A stretch of 64,000 bases of DNA from Thermus amyloliquefaciens. GTDB taxonomy: Bacteria; Deinococcota; Deinococci; Deinococcales; Thermaceae. Shown piece after piece: positions 45,640 through 54,026 of this stretch. Within the stretch, counting starts at the first letter, position 1. Every line of letters starts with the position of its first letter. The notes below the pieces were generated by a model. The model saw only the letters and a program-made list of their open reading frames with translations. It was not told where the DNA came from and ran no database searches. The translations under genes and the position numbers were made by a program. Where the stretch lies: NCBI RefSeq assembly GCF_000744885.1, contig NZ_JQMV01000003.1, forward strand, positions 1,116,001 through 1,180,000. The letters run 5' to 3'.

Positions 45640-46481
45640 ATCGCCCCCAAAAGCGCCAACACCCCGAAAAGGGTGTTGTAGGAGAGAAAGTCGGGAAGCC
45701 GGAGGTAGCGAAGCTTTACCCCGTAGGTCTCCAGGTAAGCCAGCGCCAAGATCCAGGCCCCCACCACCCCCAGGAAGACCAGGGGCTTAGGCCCCGGCAA
45801 CAACAAGGACATCAAGCCGGCGTAAAAGAGCATCTTCAGCGAGCCGGCCAGCTCGTACAAGGCCAGAAGGGGCCCGCTATGGTCCAGGAGCTGGGCCTCG
45901 TGGATCATGGTGAGCTCCAGGTGCGTGGTGGGGTCGTCCACCGGCATCCTGGCTCCCTCGGCCAGGAGGGCCAGGGCCAAGGAGGCCAGGGCCAGCAGCA
46001 ACACCAAGCTGTTTTCCACCCCAAGTTGGGGCAGGCCGCTCAGGGAAAACCCCTCCCCCAGAAGGACCACCCCCGCCAAGGCCATGAGGGTGCCCGGTTC
46101 CGCTAACACCGTGACCACACCCTCCCGGTAACTTCCCTGGGCTCCAAAAGCGCTACCCGCATCCAAAGCGGCCAACATTTGAAAAAAGCGGCCCAAGCCC
46201 AGCAGGTAGAGGGCGAGGAGAAAATCCCCTTTAAAGGCCAAACCGGGAAGCACGGGCAACAAGGCCAAGGCGCCCAGGGCCCCCAGTAGGGCCATGATGG
46301 GCCCGAGGAGGAAAAGGGGGGTGGTGGGGTAAGGCGCCACCCAGACCTTACGCCCGAGCTTGGCCAGGTTCCGGTATTCCAGGAGGGGGCTGGGCCCCTG
46401 CCGATGGGTAAGCCTGGCCTTCAACCACTTGAGGGTTCCCGAGAAGAGGGGAGCCAAAAGGAGGGCCAAGAGTGCCGTCAT
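45627..46481 (-). CDS. HyfC/HycD-like (NuoH-type) membrane subunit
   Basis: 284 residues, about eight helices. It links the membrane arm to the peripheral arm. NuoH-type blocks include RQGPSPLLEYRNLAKL, ALDAGSAFGAQGSYREG, LLAEGARMPVDDPTTHLELTM (acidic loop) and ETYGVKLRYLRLPDFL. ATG 46481 overlaps the stop of the hyfB-like gene (ATGA). Confidence 0.92.
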   Translation of the reverse strand: MTALLALLLAPLFSGTLKWLKARLTHRQGPSPLLEYRNLAKLGRKVWVAPYPTTPLFLLGPIMALLGALGALALLPVLPGLAFKGDFLLALYLLGLGRFFQMLAALDAGSAFGAQGSYREGVVTVLAEPGTLMALAGVVLLGEGFSLSGLPQLGVENSLVLLLALASLALALLAEGARMPVDDPTTHLELTMIHEAQLLDHSGPLLALYELAGSLKMLFYAGLMSLLLPGPKPLVFLGVVGAWILALAYLETYGVKLRYLRLPDFLSYNTLFGVLALLGAIWRF

Positions 46482-48132
46482 AGCAAAACCACCCCCAGCA
46501 CCACCACCAGGGCAAGGAGCTGCAGGAGAAGGTAAAGGTGCAGGCTTCCCGACTGAAGGGTCTGCACCAAGGCCGCAAGCCGGCCATAGGCCCGCCCCAG
46601 GAGGGCGTATACCCCGGCCAGGGGTTCCTCCAAGCGGGGGTACTCCCCCACCCGGAGGCGAAGAAAGGGGAAAAGGCGCAAGGCCGGTTCGGCAAAACCC
46701 AGGCCGTTGGGTTGCATCCTGGGGGTCAGGGGCTGGAAGCCGCAGTCCCAGGTGCCGTAGGCCCGATGGGGCATCCGCTGAACCCCACGGTAGAATGCAC
46801 CGGCCAAAAGGCCAAGGAGGACCAAGAGAAGCCCGTTGGGGTAGGTGGGGACCCTCAGGGGGTCCAACACCACCCCAGGGGCCAAGGCCAAAAGGAGGAG
46901 AAGCCCTGCCAAGGTGCCAAGCCCCAGGCGCATCCCCTTGGTCCAAAAGAGCCCCGCCTCGCCTCGAGGCAACCCCAAAAAGGCCAGCCCGAAAAGGCGC
47001 ACGTAAAAGTAAAGGGCCAAGGCCCCCACCAAAGCCAAGGCCCCGGCGGCCAAGGGCACCAAGAAAGTCCCCTGCAAAAAGCCTTGGTAAAGCTGCCACT
47101 CCGCCAGAAAAACCGGACCCGGAGGCAGGCCCGCCCCCACCCCCATGCCCCACAAGGCCAGGGCTCCAAGCTCAGGGGCCTTGCGGAAAAGCCCACCCAG
47201 GTGGGAAATTCGCCGCTCCTCCAGGGCGCCTGCCCCCAGGAAAAGAAGCCCTTTGAACAGGGCATGGGCCACCTGGTGGAGGAAGAAGGCCCCCAAGAGC
47301 AAGGGGGAAGGCTTAAGAAAATACGCCCCCAAAGCGGAAAGCATGAGGCCCAGGTTTTCCACGCTGGAATAGGCCAAAGCCCCCTTCAGGTCCTCCTCCC
47401 CCAGACCCCGCACCAGGGCATACACCGCGCCCAAAAGCCCCAAAAGAACCAAGGCCCATCCCACCCAAGGCGGGGGTGGACCAAACCAGTACTGGGACTG
47501 GTACAACCCCAGAAGGCCCAGTTTGGTCATGGCCCCAGAAAGCAGGGCCGAGACCGGGCTGATGGCCACCGGGTGGGCTTGGGGCAACCAGGCGTGAAAG
47601 GGGAAGAGGGCCGCCTTCACCCCAAAGCCCAAAAGAAGCCCCGCCCAGACCCAATCGGTCCCCAGGTATCCGTGCCCCAGGAAGGCCAGGTAAAGCCCAA
47701 TGCCGGAAAGCCGGCTCGCCAGGAAAAAGGCCCGGGCCCCCACCAGGGCGCCCGGCCCCTCGAGGGCGATCAGCAGGTAGCCCAAAAGGGCCATCCCCTC
47801 CCACAAGAAGAGGAAGCCGAACCCTGGGGAGGCCAGGGCCACCCCCGCCATGGTCGCCAGGAAAAGGGGAAAAAGAAGGCCATAGAGGTGCGCCTTACGG
47901 GGGTGATGGGCTAGATAGGGGGGAAGGTAGGGAACCAGGCCCAGGGTCAGGGCTCCCAGGAGGAGGAGGTAGAGGTAAGGAGCGCCCCATCCCCAAGCCC
48001 AACCCACCCCCCCAGCGCCACCCACGCCAGGCCCGCCAAACCCAGGGAGAGGGAAAGCCCCCCAAAACGCCAGGGGGTTGCAGCGAAAACCAGGGCCAAG
48101 CCCAAGGGCAAGAAGGTCCAAAGGGGGCTCAT
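46478..48132 (-). pseudogene. HyfB-like antiporter-type subunit, one-base frameshift near the N-terminus
   Basis: The gene starts at ATG 48132, overlapping the arsR stop (ATGA). The first 47 residues (MSPLWTFLPLGLALVFAATP...) are in one frame. At the GGGG run (47994-47991) the frame must move by one missing base to continue into YLYLLLLGALTLGLVPYLPP and the rest of a complete 540-residue HyfB/NuoL-like protein. That part has Glu in FLFLWEGMALLGYLLI, Lys in GFGVKAALFPFHAWLPQAHP and many helices. One extra G would make the gene intact. It is either a genuine frameshift or a sequencing error. Confidence 0.8.
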
Positions 48133-48458
48133 GCTTCCTCCCTTAGGGAGTCCAGGCGCTCCCTCTCCGCCTCGAGGTGGCGTTCAAAGATCCGCCGCCC
48201 CAGGTCCAAGAAGGCGTAGACCTCCGGATCCCGGGTGCGGTAGTAGACCATCTGCCCCTCCCGCCTGGCCTCCACCAAGCCCCGCTCCCGGAGCAGGGCA
48301 AGCTGCCTAGAGAGCAAGGACTGCTCCACCCCAAGCTCCCGCTGGAGGGCGGACACGCTCCTTTCGCCTTCCCTTAAAGCGTCCAGGATGGCCAGGCGTA
48401 AGGGATGGGCCAGGGCCTTGAAAAAGGCGGCCTTATAGCGGTGTAGGGCGCTTGGCAT
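48129..48458 (-). CDS. ArsR-family winged-helix repressor
   Basis: 109 residues. FKALAHPLRLAILDALREGE, the recognition helix region VEQSLLSRQLALLRERGLVEARREG and the wing MVYYRTRDPEVYAFLDL are typical. It has no Cys, so it is not a classical thiol-metal sensor; the inducer is unknown. ATG 48458 follows AAGGAGGTGT, an excellent ribosome binding site. It heads the Hyf-like operon and overlaps hyfB, so it most likely controls that operon and itself. Confidence 0.9.
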   Translation of the reverse strand: MPSALHRYKAAFFKALAHPLRLAILDALREGERSVSALQRELGVEQSLLSRQLALLRERGLVEARREGQMVYYRTRDPEVYAFLDLGRRIFERHLEAERERLDSLREEA

Positions 48459-48473
48459 ACACCTCCTTTTGTA

Positions 48474-48527
48474 CATATGCCAAAAGCAACATATGGCCAT
48501 GTTAGGCCTCGAGGCCGTCCCCGTCAA
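48474..48527 (-). promoter_or_regulatory. Promoter and likely ArsR operator of the Hyf-like operon
   Basis: TTGACG (48527-48522), 17 bp, TAACAT (48504-48499). Just downstream lie two CATATG palindromes (48490-48495 and 48474-48479) exactly 16 bp apart, over the expected start site and leader, the right place for a repressor. The same bases would lie between the promoter elements of the divergent gene. Confidence 0.65.
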
Positions 48528-48543
48528 GCCCCAAGGTGGTACC

Positions 48544-49413
48544 ATGGGCCCTCAGGCTATGCCCCGCTTCCGCCTCCTCTTCCGGGCTCCTTCGCCAGGG
48601 GAACACCTCCTTCCCCTACCCCAGGATCTTCCCGGCCAAACCATCTCCGACCTCTCCCTATCCCGGCGCGCGGAAGCCCTCCATGAGACCGGGGGTAACC
48701 TATTGGCCCGCTTTTCCCTAAAGGCGGGAGAGGCGGTGGAGGTCCGCTTTCACCTCCACACCCATCCCCTGAAACCCACCCCCTCCTGGCAGAAGGAGCT
48801 CCTTCGCGAGCCCCCCGAGGCCTGGCCGGGAATCCTGGCCCACAAGGGGCACAAGGTGGAAACGGCCTTGGGCTTCCTCCTTTCCGGAAGACCCCACACC
48901 TGGTTCCTGGTGGACGGCCTCCCCCTGGACCCCTTCATGTACCAGGCCCTTCAGGAACTCCCAGGCCGCCTCCTTCCCCTGGGCGTGGCCCCCCACCCCC
49001 ACACCTACCTGGGGGGCCACGAGGGCAAAAGGCTTCTGCTCCTCAAGGCTCCCTGGCCAGGGGAGGAAACCCTTCCCTGGGATGCGCTCCATCCCCTCTC
49101 CCGAGACCCCCTGCCCTTCCTCCGGGGCCTGGCCTTCACCGCCCTGGGCCTTTCCGCCTTGGGGCTCCCCACCGGCCCCTGGCCTTACCTCCCCTACCTG
49201 GGGCTTCTTGCCTGGCGGCAGGGCCCTGCCCTAAGGGCCCTTTTCCTGCACTCCCCCCGCCACGCCCTGGAAAGCCTCTTGTTCCACGCCTTTGCCCTCA
49301 GCGTGACGGAAAACCCCAGGCCGGAAATCGGCCTGGGGTACCTGGCGCTTTTCCTTTGGAACCGGCTCAGGCCCTACGCCGCAACTCCGAGAGAATCTCC
49401 CGAAGAAGCTTGA
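48544..49413 (+). CDS. Unknown protein divergent from the Hyf-like operon
   Basis: 289 residues from ATG 48544 (AAGGTGG five bases upstream; ATG 48559 is an alternative). I do not recognise the family. It is rich in Leu, Pro, Gly and His. The middle has HTWFLVDGLPLDPFMYQALQ and HPHTYLGGHEGKRLLLLKAP. The C-terminal third has weakly hydrophobic stretches (LRGLAFTALGLSALGLPTG) that might touch the membrane. It shares the regulatory region of the ArsR-led operon, so a joint role with the membrane complex is possible. The last 47 bases overlap convergent mscL. Confidence 0.65.
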   Translation: MGPQAMPRFRLLFRAPSPGEHLLPLPQDLPGQTISDLSLSRRAEALHETGGNLLARFSLKAGEAVEVRFHLHTHPLKPTPSWQKELLREPPEAWPGILAHKGHKVETALGFLLSGRPHTWFLVDGLPLDPFMYQALQELPGRLLPLGVAPHPHTYLGGHEGKRLLLLKAPWPGEETLPWDALHPLSRDPLPFLRGLAFTALGLSALGLPTGPWPYLPYLGLLAWRQGPALRALFLHSPRHALESLLFHAFALSVTENPRPEIGLGYLALFLWNRLRPYAATPRESPEEA

Positions 49414-49747
49414 CCTCCTCCGGGGGCTCAGGGGGTGGGGGCGGGGCCGCCTCCTCGGCCTTTTTACGCCGCTTCTCCAGCTCCTGCATGGGCGCCACCA
49501 CCAGGAAGTAAAGCGCCGCTCCCACCACCAGGAAGTTCACCACCGCATTGATGAACTTCCCCAGGGCGATGGGCCCCAGCTTGATGGCGGAGAAATCCGG
49601 CGCCCCCCCCAAGGCCCCGATCAAGGGGGTCAGCACATCCGCCACCAAGGAGTTCACCACCTGGCCAAAGGCCCCGCCGATGATCACGGCCACCGCCAGG
49701 TCCACCACGTTGCCCCGCAGGAGGAAATCCCTAAAACCCTTCAACAT
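49367..49747 (-). CDS. mscL: Large-conductance mechanosensitive channel
   Basis: 126 residues. FRDFLLRGNVVDLAVAVIIGGAFGQVVNSLV is the N-terminal helix and pore-lining TM1; TM2 is FINAVVNFLVVGAALYFLVV, followed by a Pro-rich linker and the C-terminal helix EEVKLLREILSELRR. It opens under hypo-osmotic shock to release solutes. ATG 49747 follows GGAGGTGCGT. The long upstream region contains a minus-strand terminator-like hairpin. Confidence 0.94.
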   Translation of the reverse strand: MLKGFRDFLLRGNVVDLAVAVIIGGAFGQVVNSLVADVLTPLIGALGGAPDFSAIKLGPIALGKFINAVVNFLVVGAALYFLVVAPMQELEKRRKKAEEAAPPPPPEPPEEVKLLREILSELRRRA

Positions 49748-49836
49748 ACGCACCTCCGTACACGTCTTTAAATGCCAGATTGGGTCCACTTCCCGGACCA
49801 AGAACCAGGCTACATCCTCCCCATGAAAACCCTGTG

Positions 49837-49861
49837 AAAAAACCCGGGCTTGAAGAAGCCC
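49837..49861 (-). terminator. Terminator-like hairpin in the mscL upstream region
   Basis: Minus strand GGGCTT-CTTC-AAGCCC (49861-49846), then GGG and six Ts (49842-49837). No minus-strand gene precedes it, so it may be an attenuator in a long mscL leader. Apart from this and two further small hairpins, the 293-base stretch 49748-50040 shows only the ABC-gene promoter. Confidence 0.45.
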
Positions 49862-49955
49862 TCTTGCGGTCCCTGGACCCAAAAAAGCCCTGGAGCCCCG
49901 CCCTTCCTTTGGCGGCAACCGCCAAGGCTTCCAAAGCCCAAAGCCAAGGCGGTAT

Positions 49956-49961
49956 ATAATG
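49956..49961 (+). promoter_or_regulatory. -10 box of the ABC ATPase gene
   Basis: TATAAT, about 80 bases before ATG 50041; the -35 region is weak. Confidence 0.45.
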
Positions 49962-51109
49962 CCTGCGAACCCCCGATGGGCCAAGGTCAGCCCGAAGGGC
50001 TGCATTGCGGGCTCAAAGCGCGGGGCCTAGGAGGTAAAGCATGGCCAAGGTTAGGCTGGAGCACGTTTGGAAGCGCTTCGGCAAGGTGGTGGCGGTCAAG
50101 GACTTCAACCTGGAGACCGAGGACGGGGAGTTCGTGGTCTTCGTGGGGCCCTCGGGCTGCGGCAAGACCACCACCCTGCGCATGATCGCTGGCCTCGAGG
50201 AGGTCTCCGAGGGCCACATCTACATCGGCGATCGCCTGGTGAACGACGTGCCCCCCAAGGACCGGGACATCGCCATGGTCTTCCAAAACTACGCCCTCTA
50301 CCCCCACATGAACGTCTATGAGAACATGGCCTTCGGCCTGCGCCTGAGGCGCTACCCCAAGGACGAAATCGACCGGCGGGTGAAGGAGGCCGCCCGCATC
50401 CTCAAGATCGAGCACCTCCTGAACCGTAAGCCCCGGGAGCTTTCCGGCGGCCAGCGCCAGCGCGTGGCCATGGGCCGGGCCATCGTGCGCGAGCCCAAGG
50501 TCTTCCTCATGGACGAACCCCTTTCCAACCTGGACGCCAAGCTCCGGGTGGAGATGCGCGCCGAGATCGCCAAGCTGCAAAGGCGGCTTGGGGTCACCAC
50601 CATCTACGTGACCCACGACCAGGTGGAGGCCATGACCTTGGGCCACCGCATCGTGGTCATGAAGGACGGGGAGGTCCAGCAGGTGGACACCCCCCTAAAC
50701 CTCTACGACTTCCCCGTCAACCGCTTCGTGGCGGGCTTCATCGGAAGCCCCGCCATGAACTTCATCCGGGCCGGGGTGGAGGTGCAAGGGGATAAGGTGT
50801 ACCTGGCGGCCCCGGGTTTCCGGATCCGGGCCAACCCCGTCCTGGCCCAGGCCCTAAGGCCCCACGGGGGCAAGGAGGTCTGGATGGGCATCCGCCCCGA
50901 GCACCTGGGCCTGAAGGGCTACACGGTGATTCCCGAGGAGGAGAACGTCATCCGGGGCGAGGTGGAGGTGGCCGAGCCCCTGGGTGCGGAGACGGAGATC
51001 CACGTGAGCGTGGACGGCACGGTGTTGGTGGCCAAGGTGGACGGCCACGCCCCCGTCAAGCCCGGGGGGGCTTGCCTTGCAAGCCCTCTTGAGTTATGCA
51101 TTTCCCGAG

Positions 51110-51472
51110 ATGGGCAAGCGCGGTTTCGTCCGAAGGGAACCGAGGCCCAAGGAAGTCCTGGAGCTCTGCCTGTACCTGGCCCAAGAGGTGGCCCCACCCA
51201 CCCCCAAAGGCCACCGCGGCAGACCCTGGCGCTACACCCATGCCCTGTACCTGGCCCTCCTCCTCTTCCGCGCCTTCTACGGTCTCACCTACCGAGCCAC
51301 AGAGGCCCATCTCCAGGACCTCCTAGAGGGCCCCTTCCCCTCCCACCAGGCCCTGGCCGCCTATGCACAGAAACACCTGAACGAAGAGGTGCTGCAGGCG
51401 CTGCTGGAACGGCTGGTACAGGAAGTGGAAGCCCGGCTTCCCCAAGAGGAAGGGGAACCCCCCTTTTCTTGA
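51110..51472 (+). CDS. Transposase N-terminal part (orfA), IS copy 2
   Basis: The predicted protein is the same as orfA of copy 1 (638-1000); the two base differences in this part are silent. The stop overlaps the ATG of orfB in the same TGATG arrangement, which shows that the split reading frame is a normal feature of the element and not a chance mutation. Confidence 0.8.
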   Translation: MGKRGFVRREPRPKEVLELCLYLAQEVAPPTPKGHRGRPWRYTHALYLALLLFRAFYGLTYRATEAHLQDLLEGPFPSHQALAAYAQKHLNEEVLQALLERLVQEVEARLPQEEGEPPFS

Positions 51473-52032
51473 TGGACAGCACGGGGCTGGCCTACCGTAG
51501 CAAAGACACGGTGCTGCGCTGGCGCAGGGGGCAGGAGGAGCGGCGGATGCGGGGGCACAGCCGGCTTTTGGCCCTGGTGCGGTGGAGGAGGGGGCAGAAG
51601 CTTTTGGCCCCTTGGGGGGGCGGGGTGGGGCGGGCGTATGCCCCTGACCCGAGGCTTGGGGCGGGGGTGCTCCTGCGGTTTGGGCTGGGGGGCGGGGTGC
51701 TTTTGGGGGACGCGGGCTTTGACGGGAGGGAGGTGTGGGAGGTGGTGCGAGGGCTTGGGGTGTGGCCCCTGATCCGGCTGCGGGGAGGGGGAGAGGTGCG
51801 GGATGAGGTGCGGCGGGAGGTAGCGGCGAGGTGGGACGGGGAGGTGTATCGGAGGCGAGGGGTGGTGGAGGGGGTGTTTGGGGGGATGAAGACGCGTTTG
51901 CGGAGGGGTTATTTGCAGGAGCGGAAACCGCATACGGCCATGTGGCGGGCCTTTATGGAGTTCCTTGCCTACGGCCTGCGCATCCTGCTCACCCTGCTTC
52001 CCCCTCAGGGGGGGTACAAGGCGATTTACTAG
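51472..52032 (+). CDS. Transposase catalytic part (orfB), IS copy 2
   Basis: 186 residues with the DDE residues in MDSTGL, GDAGFD and [10 protein letters not shown]. It differs from copy 1 by one residue (Ala in place of Val in KLLAPWGGG). The frame is continuous with the upstream ABC ATPase reading frame, so an ATPase-transposase fusion could be made. Confidence 0.85.
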   Translation: MDSTGLAYRSKDTVLRWRRGQEERRMRGHSRLLALVRWRRGQKLLAPWGGGVGRAYAPDPRLGAGVLLRFGLGGGVLLGDAGFDGREVWEVVRGLGVWPLIRLRGGGEVRDEVRREVAARWDGEVYRRRGVVEGVFGGMKTRLRRGYLQERKPHTAMWRAFMEFLAYGLRILLTLLPPQGGYKAIY

Positions 52033-52166
52033 GCAAGCCCAGCCCGGGGACCGGGTGGAGCTTCTCGCCGACACCTCCCGCCTCCACGCCTTTGAGGTGG
52101 AAAGCGACAAGACCATCGGCCACGCCCAGGAAAAGGCTACCGTGGCCCGCTAGCGCCGGGAAGGAG

Positions 52167-52196
52167 AAAGGGCGGGGAGGCCTTCCCCGCCCTTTA
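52167..52196 (+). terminator. Terminator of the ABC ATPase gene
   Basis: AAAGGGCGGGGA / TCCCCGCCCTTT, a perfect 12-bp stem with a short loop, 14 bases after the original stop. The A-rich 5' and T-rich 3' sides suit termination on either strand. Confidence 0.8.
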
Positions 52197-52206
52197 TCAT
52201 GGAAGG

Positions 52207-52329
52207 GTGAGCCGACGGGATAAGCCCTTTATTGGAGGCATTGCCAACGGAAACGCCGGCAGCAGAGCCCACCTAACCCGCTCCCCGATCCAGCCCTGGC
52301 GCTACCCAACCTCCCTGGAGGACCTATGA
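52207..52329 (+). CDS. 40-residue leaderless small protein upstream of DUF5693
   Basis: GTG 52207 lies six bases after TATCAT (52195-52200), the leaderless layout used throughout this region. The frame stays open for 40 codons (begins MSRRDKPFIGG, ends YPTSLEDL) and stops at TGA 52327-52329, which overlaps the ATG of the next gene (ATGA). No family is recognised. It may be a real small protein or a leader peptide whose translation controls the DUF5693-csaB pair. Confidence 0.45.
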   Translation: MSRRDKPFIGGIANGNAGSRAHLTRSPIQPWRYPTSLEDL

Positions 52330-54026
52330 AACCCCTTCTCAACGCCCTCCTCCTGCTGGCCCTCATCCCCTCCCTCCTGGCCCTCAAACCCCGGCTCCAG
52401 GCCGAGCGCCCCGGCCCCGTGGTGCTGGTGATGGACGCGGAGGCGGTGCGGGAAGAAGCCCAAAGCCAAGGGAAAAGCCTCCTGGAGGTGCTCGAGGCCT
52501 ACCGGGCCTTGGGGGTGGGGGGTGTGGCCTTCCCGGAGCGTTTTGTCAAGGACTGGGTAAGCCAAGGGGCCCTCGTCTACCGAAGCGGAAGGGAGCTCCT
52601 GGAGGCCGGTTTGCCCGCCAAACCCGGCTGGTTCTACCTCAAGGGAGAGCCCTGGCTTGTGGACTACCTGGCCCAAGCCTACCACCTGCCCACCGAACGG
52701 CTTGGCCCCTGGCTGGGCTTCCCCTTGGATGTCCAGGCCTTTCCCGCCTTTTATCCCCTGGAGGAGATCCGGGCCGCCAAGGAGGCGGGCTTCTGGGTGG
52801 CGGTGCGCCCCATCAACCAGCGCCACCGGCGCCTGGACCCCTCCTTGCCCATCGTCCCCCAGGAGGCGGAGGCGGTGGCCTTCGCTGGCCTCGAGGCCCT
52901 GGGCCACCCTTACCGCCTGGAGGAAGCGAAGGCGCTCGTCCCGGTCCCCGTGGCCCTCATTGAGGGAACGCCCCAGCCGGGGCTCACCGCCTACCGGGAG
53001 AAGGGCCTCCTTAGGCTCTTCAGCCTGCGCTACGAGTGGCAACTCACCCTGTCCCCCGAGGAGGCCGCGGACAAGTACGTGCTGGCCGCCCGGGAACGGG
53101 GCCACCAGCTCCTCTACCTCCGGCCCTACCCCTACCGCCAGGACACGGAACGCTTCCTCAAGGGGATCCTGGCGGGCCTAGAGGCCAGCCACATCCCCCT
53201 GGGCCAACCCAAGGTTCGGGGATTCGCCCCAAGCCCCCTTCGCCATGCCGCCTGGGTGGGGGTGGCCTCGGGGCTCCTCCTCCTGGCCCTGGGGCTTCCC
53301 GTCTACGGGCCCCTGGTGGCCTTTTTCCTCCTCCTCCTGGCCCTGGGCTACGCGGGAAGCCAGGCGGGGGCCCTGCTCGCCGCCTTGGTCTTCCCCGTCT
53401 TGGGCTTCCTCGGCCCCAGGAACGGCCTATGGATGTGGGGGCGCACCCTGGGCTACGCCCTAGCAGGGGCGGTCTTCCTCTCGGCCCTGGGCTCCACCCC
53501 GGAGACGGTCCTGGGCCTGGAGGCCTTCCGCGGGGTCTCCCTCACCCTCCTGATACCCCCCCTCCTGGTGGCCCTGAGCTTCCTGGGGCGGGACTTCCGG
53601 GACACCCTCACCCGGCTTTTCCACCACCCCTTGCGCCTGGGGGAGGTGGCCCTCGCCGCCTTGGCCCTCCTCCTCCTCGTCCTCGCCCTTCTGCGCCGGG
53701 GCAACGAAGCCCCCTTGGTGCCGGAGCTGGAGCTTAAGCTGAGAAGCCTGCTCCAAGACCTCATGGTGCGCCCTCGCTTCAAGGAGGTCTTTGGGCACGC
53801 CCTTTTCCCCCTGGCCCTCCTCCTCCCCTGGCCCCGGTGGGTTCAAAACAGCCTTCTCTTCCTGGCAGCCCTTGGGGTCGCCTCCATCCTCAACACCTTC
53901 AGCCACTTCCACACGCCCCTTATCATCTCCTTCTTCCGGGTGGTGAACGGAGCCCTCTTGGGCCTCCTCCTAGGGCTTCTTGGGGTTATGCTGGTAAGGA
54001 GGCTGCGGGCATGGTGGTTGGGGTAG
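52326..54026 (+). CDS. DUF5693 membrane protein
   Basis: 566 residues. An N-terminal membrane anchor (about 5-20) is followed by a large extracytoplasmic domain (about 25-300) with a polysaccharide-deacetylase/TIM-barrel feel (GVGGVAFPERFVKDW, FAGLEALGHPYR). About eight membrane helices then run to the C-terminus. The family regularly sits next to csaB, so a role in cell-wall polysaccharide synthesis or export is likely, but no activity is known. ATG 52326 follows GGAGGACCT; the end overlaps csaB by 16 bases. Confidence 0.85.
   Translation: MKPLLNALLLLALIPSLLALKPRLQAERPGPVVLVMDAEAVREEAQSQGKSLLEVLEAYRALGVGGVAFPERFVKDWVSQGALVYRSGRELLEAGLPAKPGWFYLKGEPWLVDYLAQAYHLPTERLGPWLGFPLDVQAFPAFYPLEEIRAAKEAGFWVAVRPINQRHRRLDPSLPIVPQEAEAVAFAGLEALGHPYRLEEAKALVPVPVALIEGTPQPGLTAYREKGLLRLFSLRYEWQLTLSPEEAADKYVLAARERGHQLLYLRPYPYRQDTERFLKGILAGLEASHIPLGQPKVRGFAPSPLRHAAWVGVASGLLLLALGLPVYGPLVAFFLLLLALGYAGSQAGALLAALVFPVLGFLGPRNGLWMWGRTLGYALAGAVFLSALGSTPETVLGLEAFRGVSLTLLIPPLLVALSFLGRDFRDTLTRLFHHPLRLGEVALAALALLLLVLALLRRGNEAPLVPELELKLRSLLQDLMVRPRFKEVFGHALFPLALLLPWPRWVQNSLLFLAALGVASILNTFSHFHTPLIISFFRVVNGALLGLLLGLLGVMLVRRLRAWWLG

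Larger units (their letters stand above)
51068..52040 (+). mobile_element. Insertion sequence, copy 2 (973 bp) inside the ABC ATPase gene
   Basis: Same ends as copy 1 (GGGCTTGCCT / AGGCAAGCCC). The 9-bp target duplication AGCCCGGGG lies at 51059-51067 and 52041-52049. It differs from copy 1 at only about three positions. Its orientation is the same as that of the interrupted gene. Confidence 0.96.
50041..52153 (+). pseudogene. Sugar ABC transporter ATP-binding protein (MsmK/UgpC type), interrupted by IS copy 2
   Basis: Residues 1-342 are intact: Walker [15 protein letters not shown]-loop [10 protein letters not shown], signature [14 protein letters not shown], Walker [17 protein letters not shown]-loop [10 protein letters not shown] and most of the regulatory TOBE part. 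The element splits the codons for VKPG|DRVELLADTSRLHAF, and the last 34 residues lie at 52050-52153. Joined across one target copy, the gene is complete (376 aa). As it stands, the frame runs on through the element to 52032, predicting a 663-residue ATPase-transposase hybrid. Partner permease genes are not here. GGAGGTAAAGC precedes ATG 50041. Confidence 0.93.

Noticed and set aside
48129-48545. Longer ArsR protein starting upstream of 48458
   Set aside because: Extra residues are not family-like, and AAGGAGGTGT is placed exactly for ATG 48458; the extension would also cross the operator.
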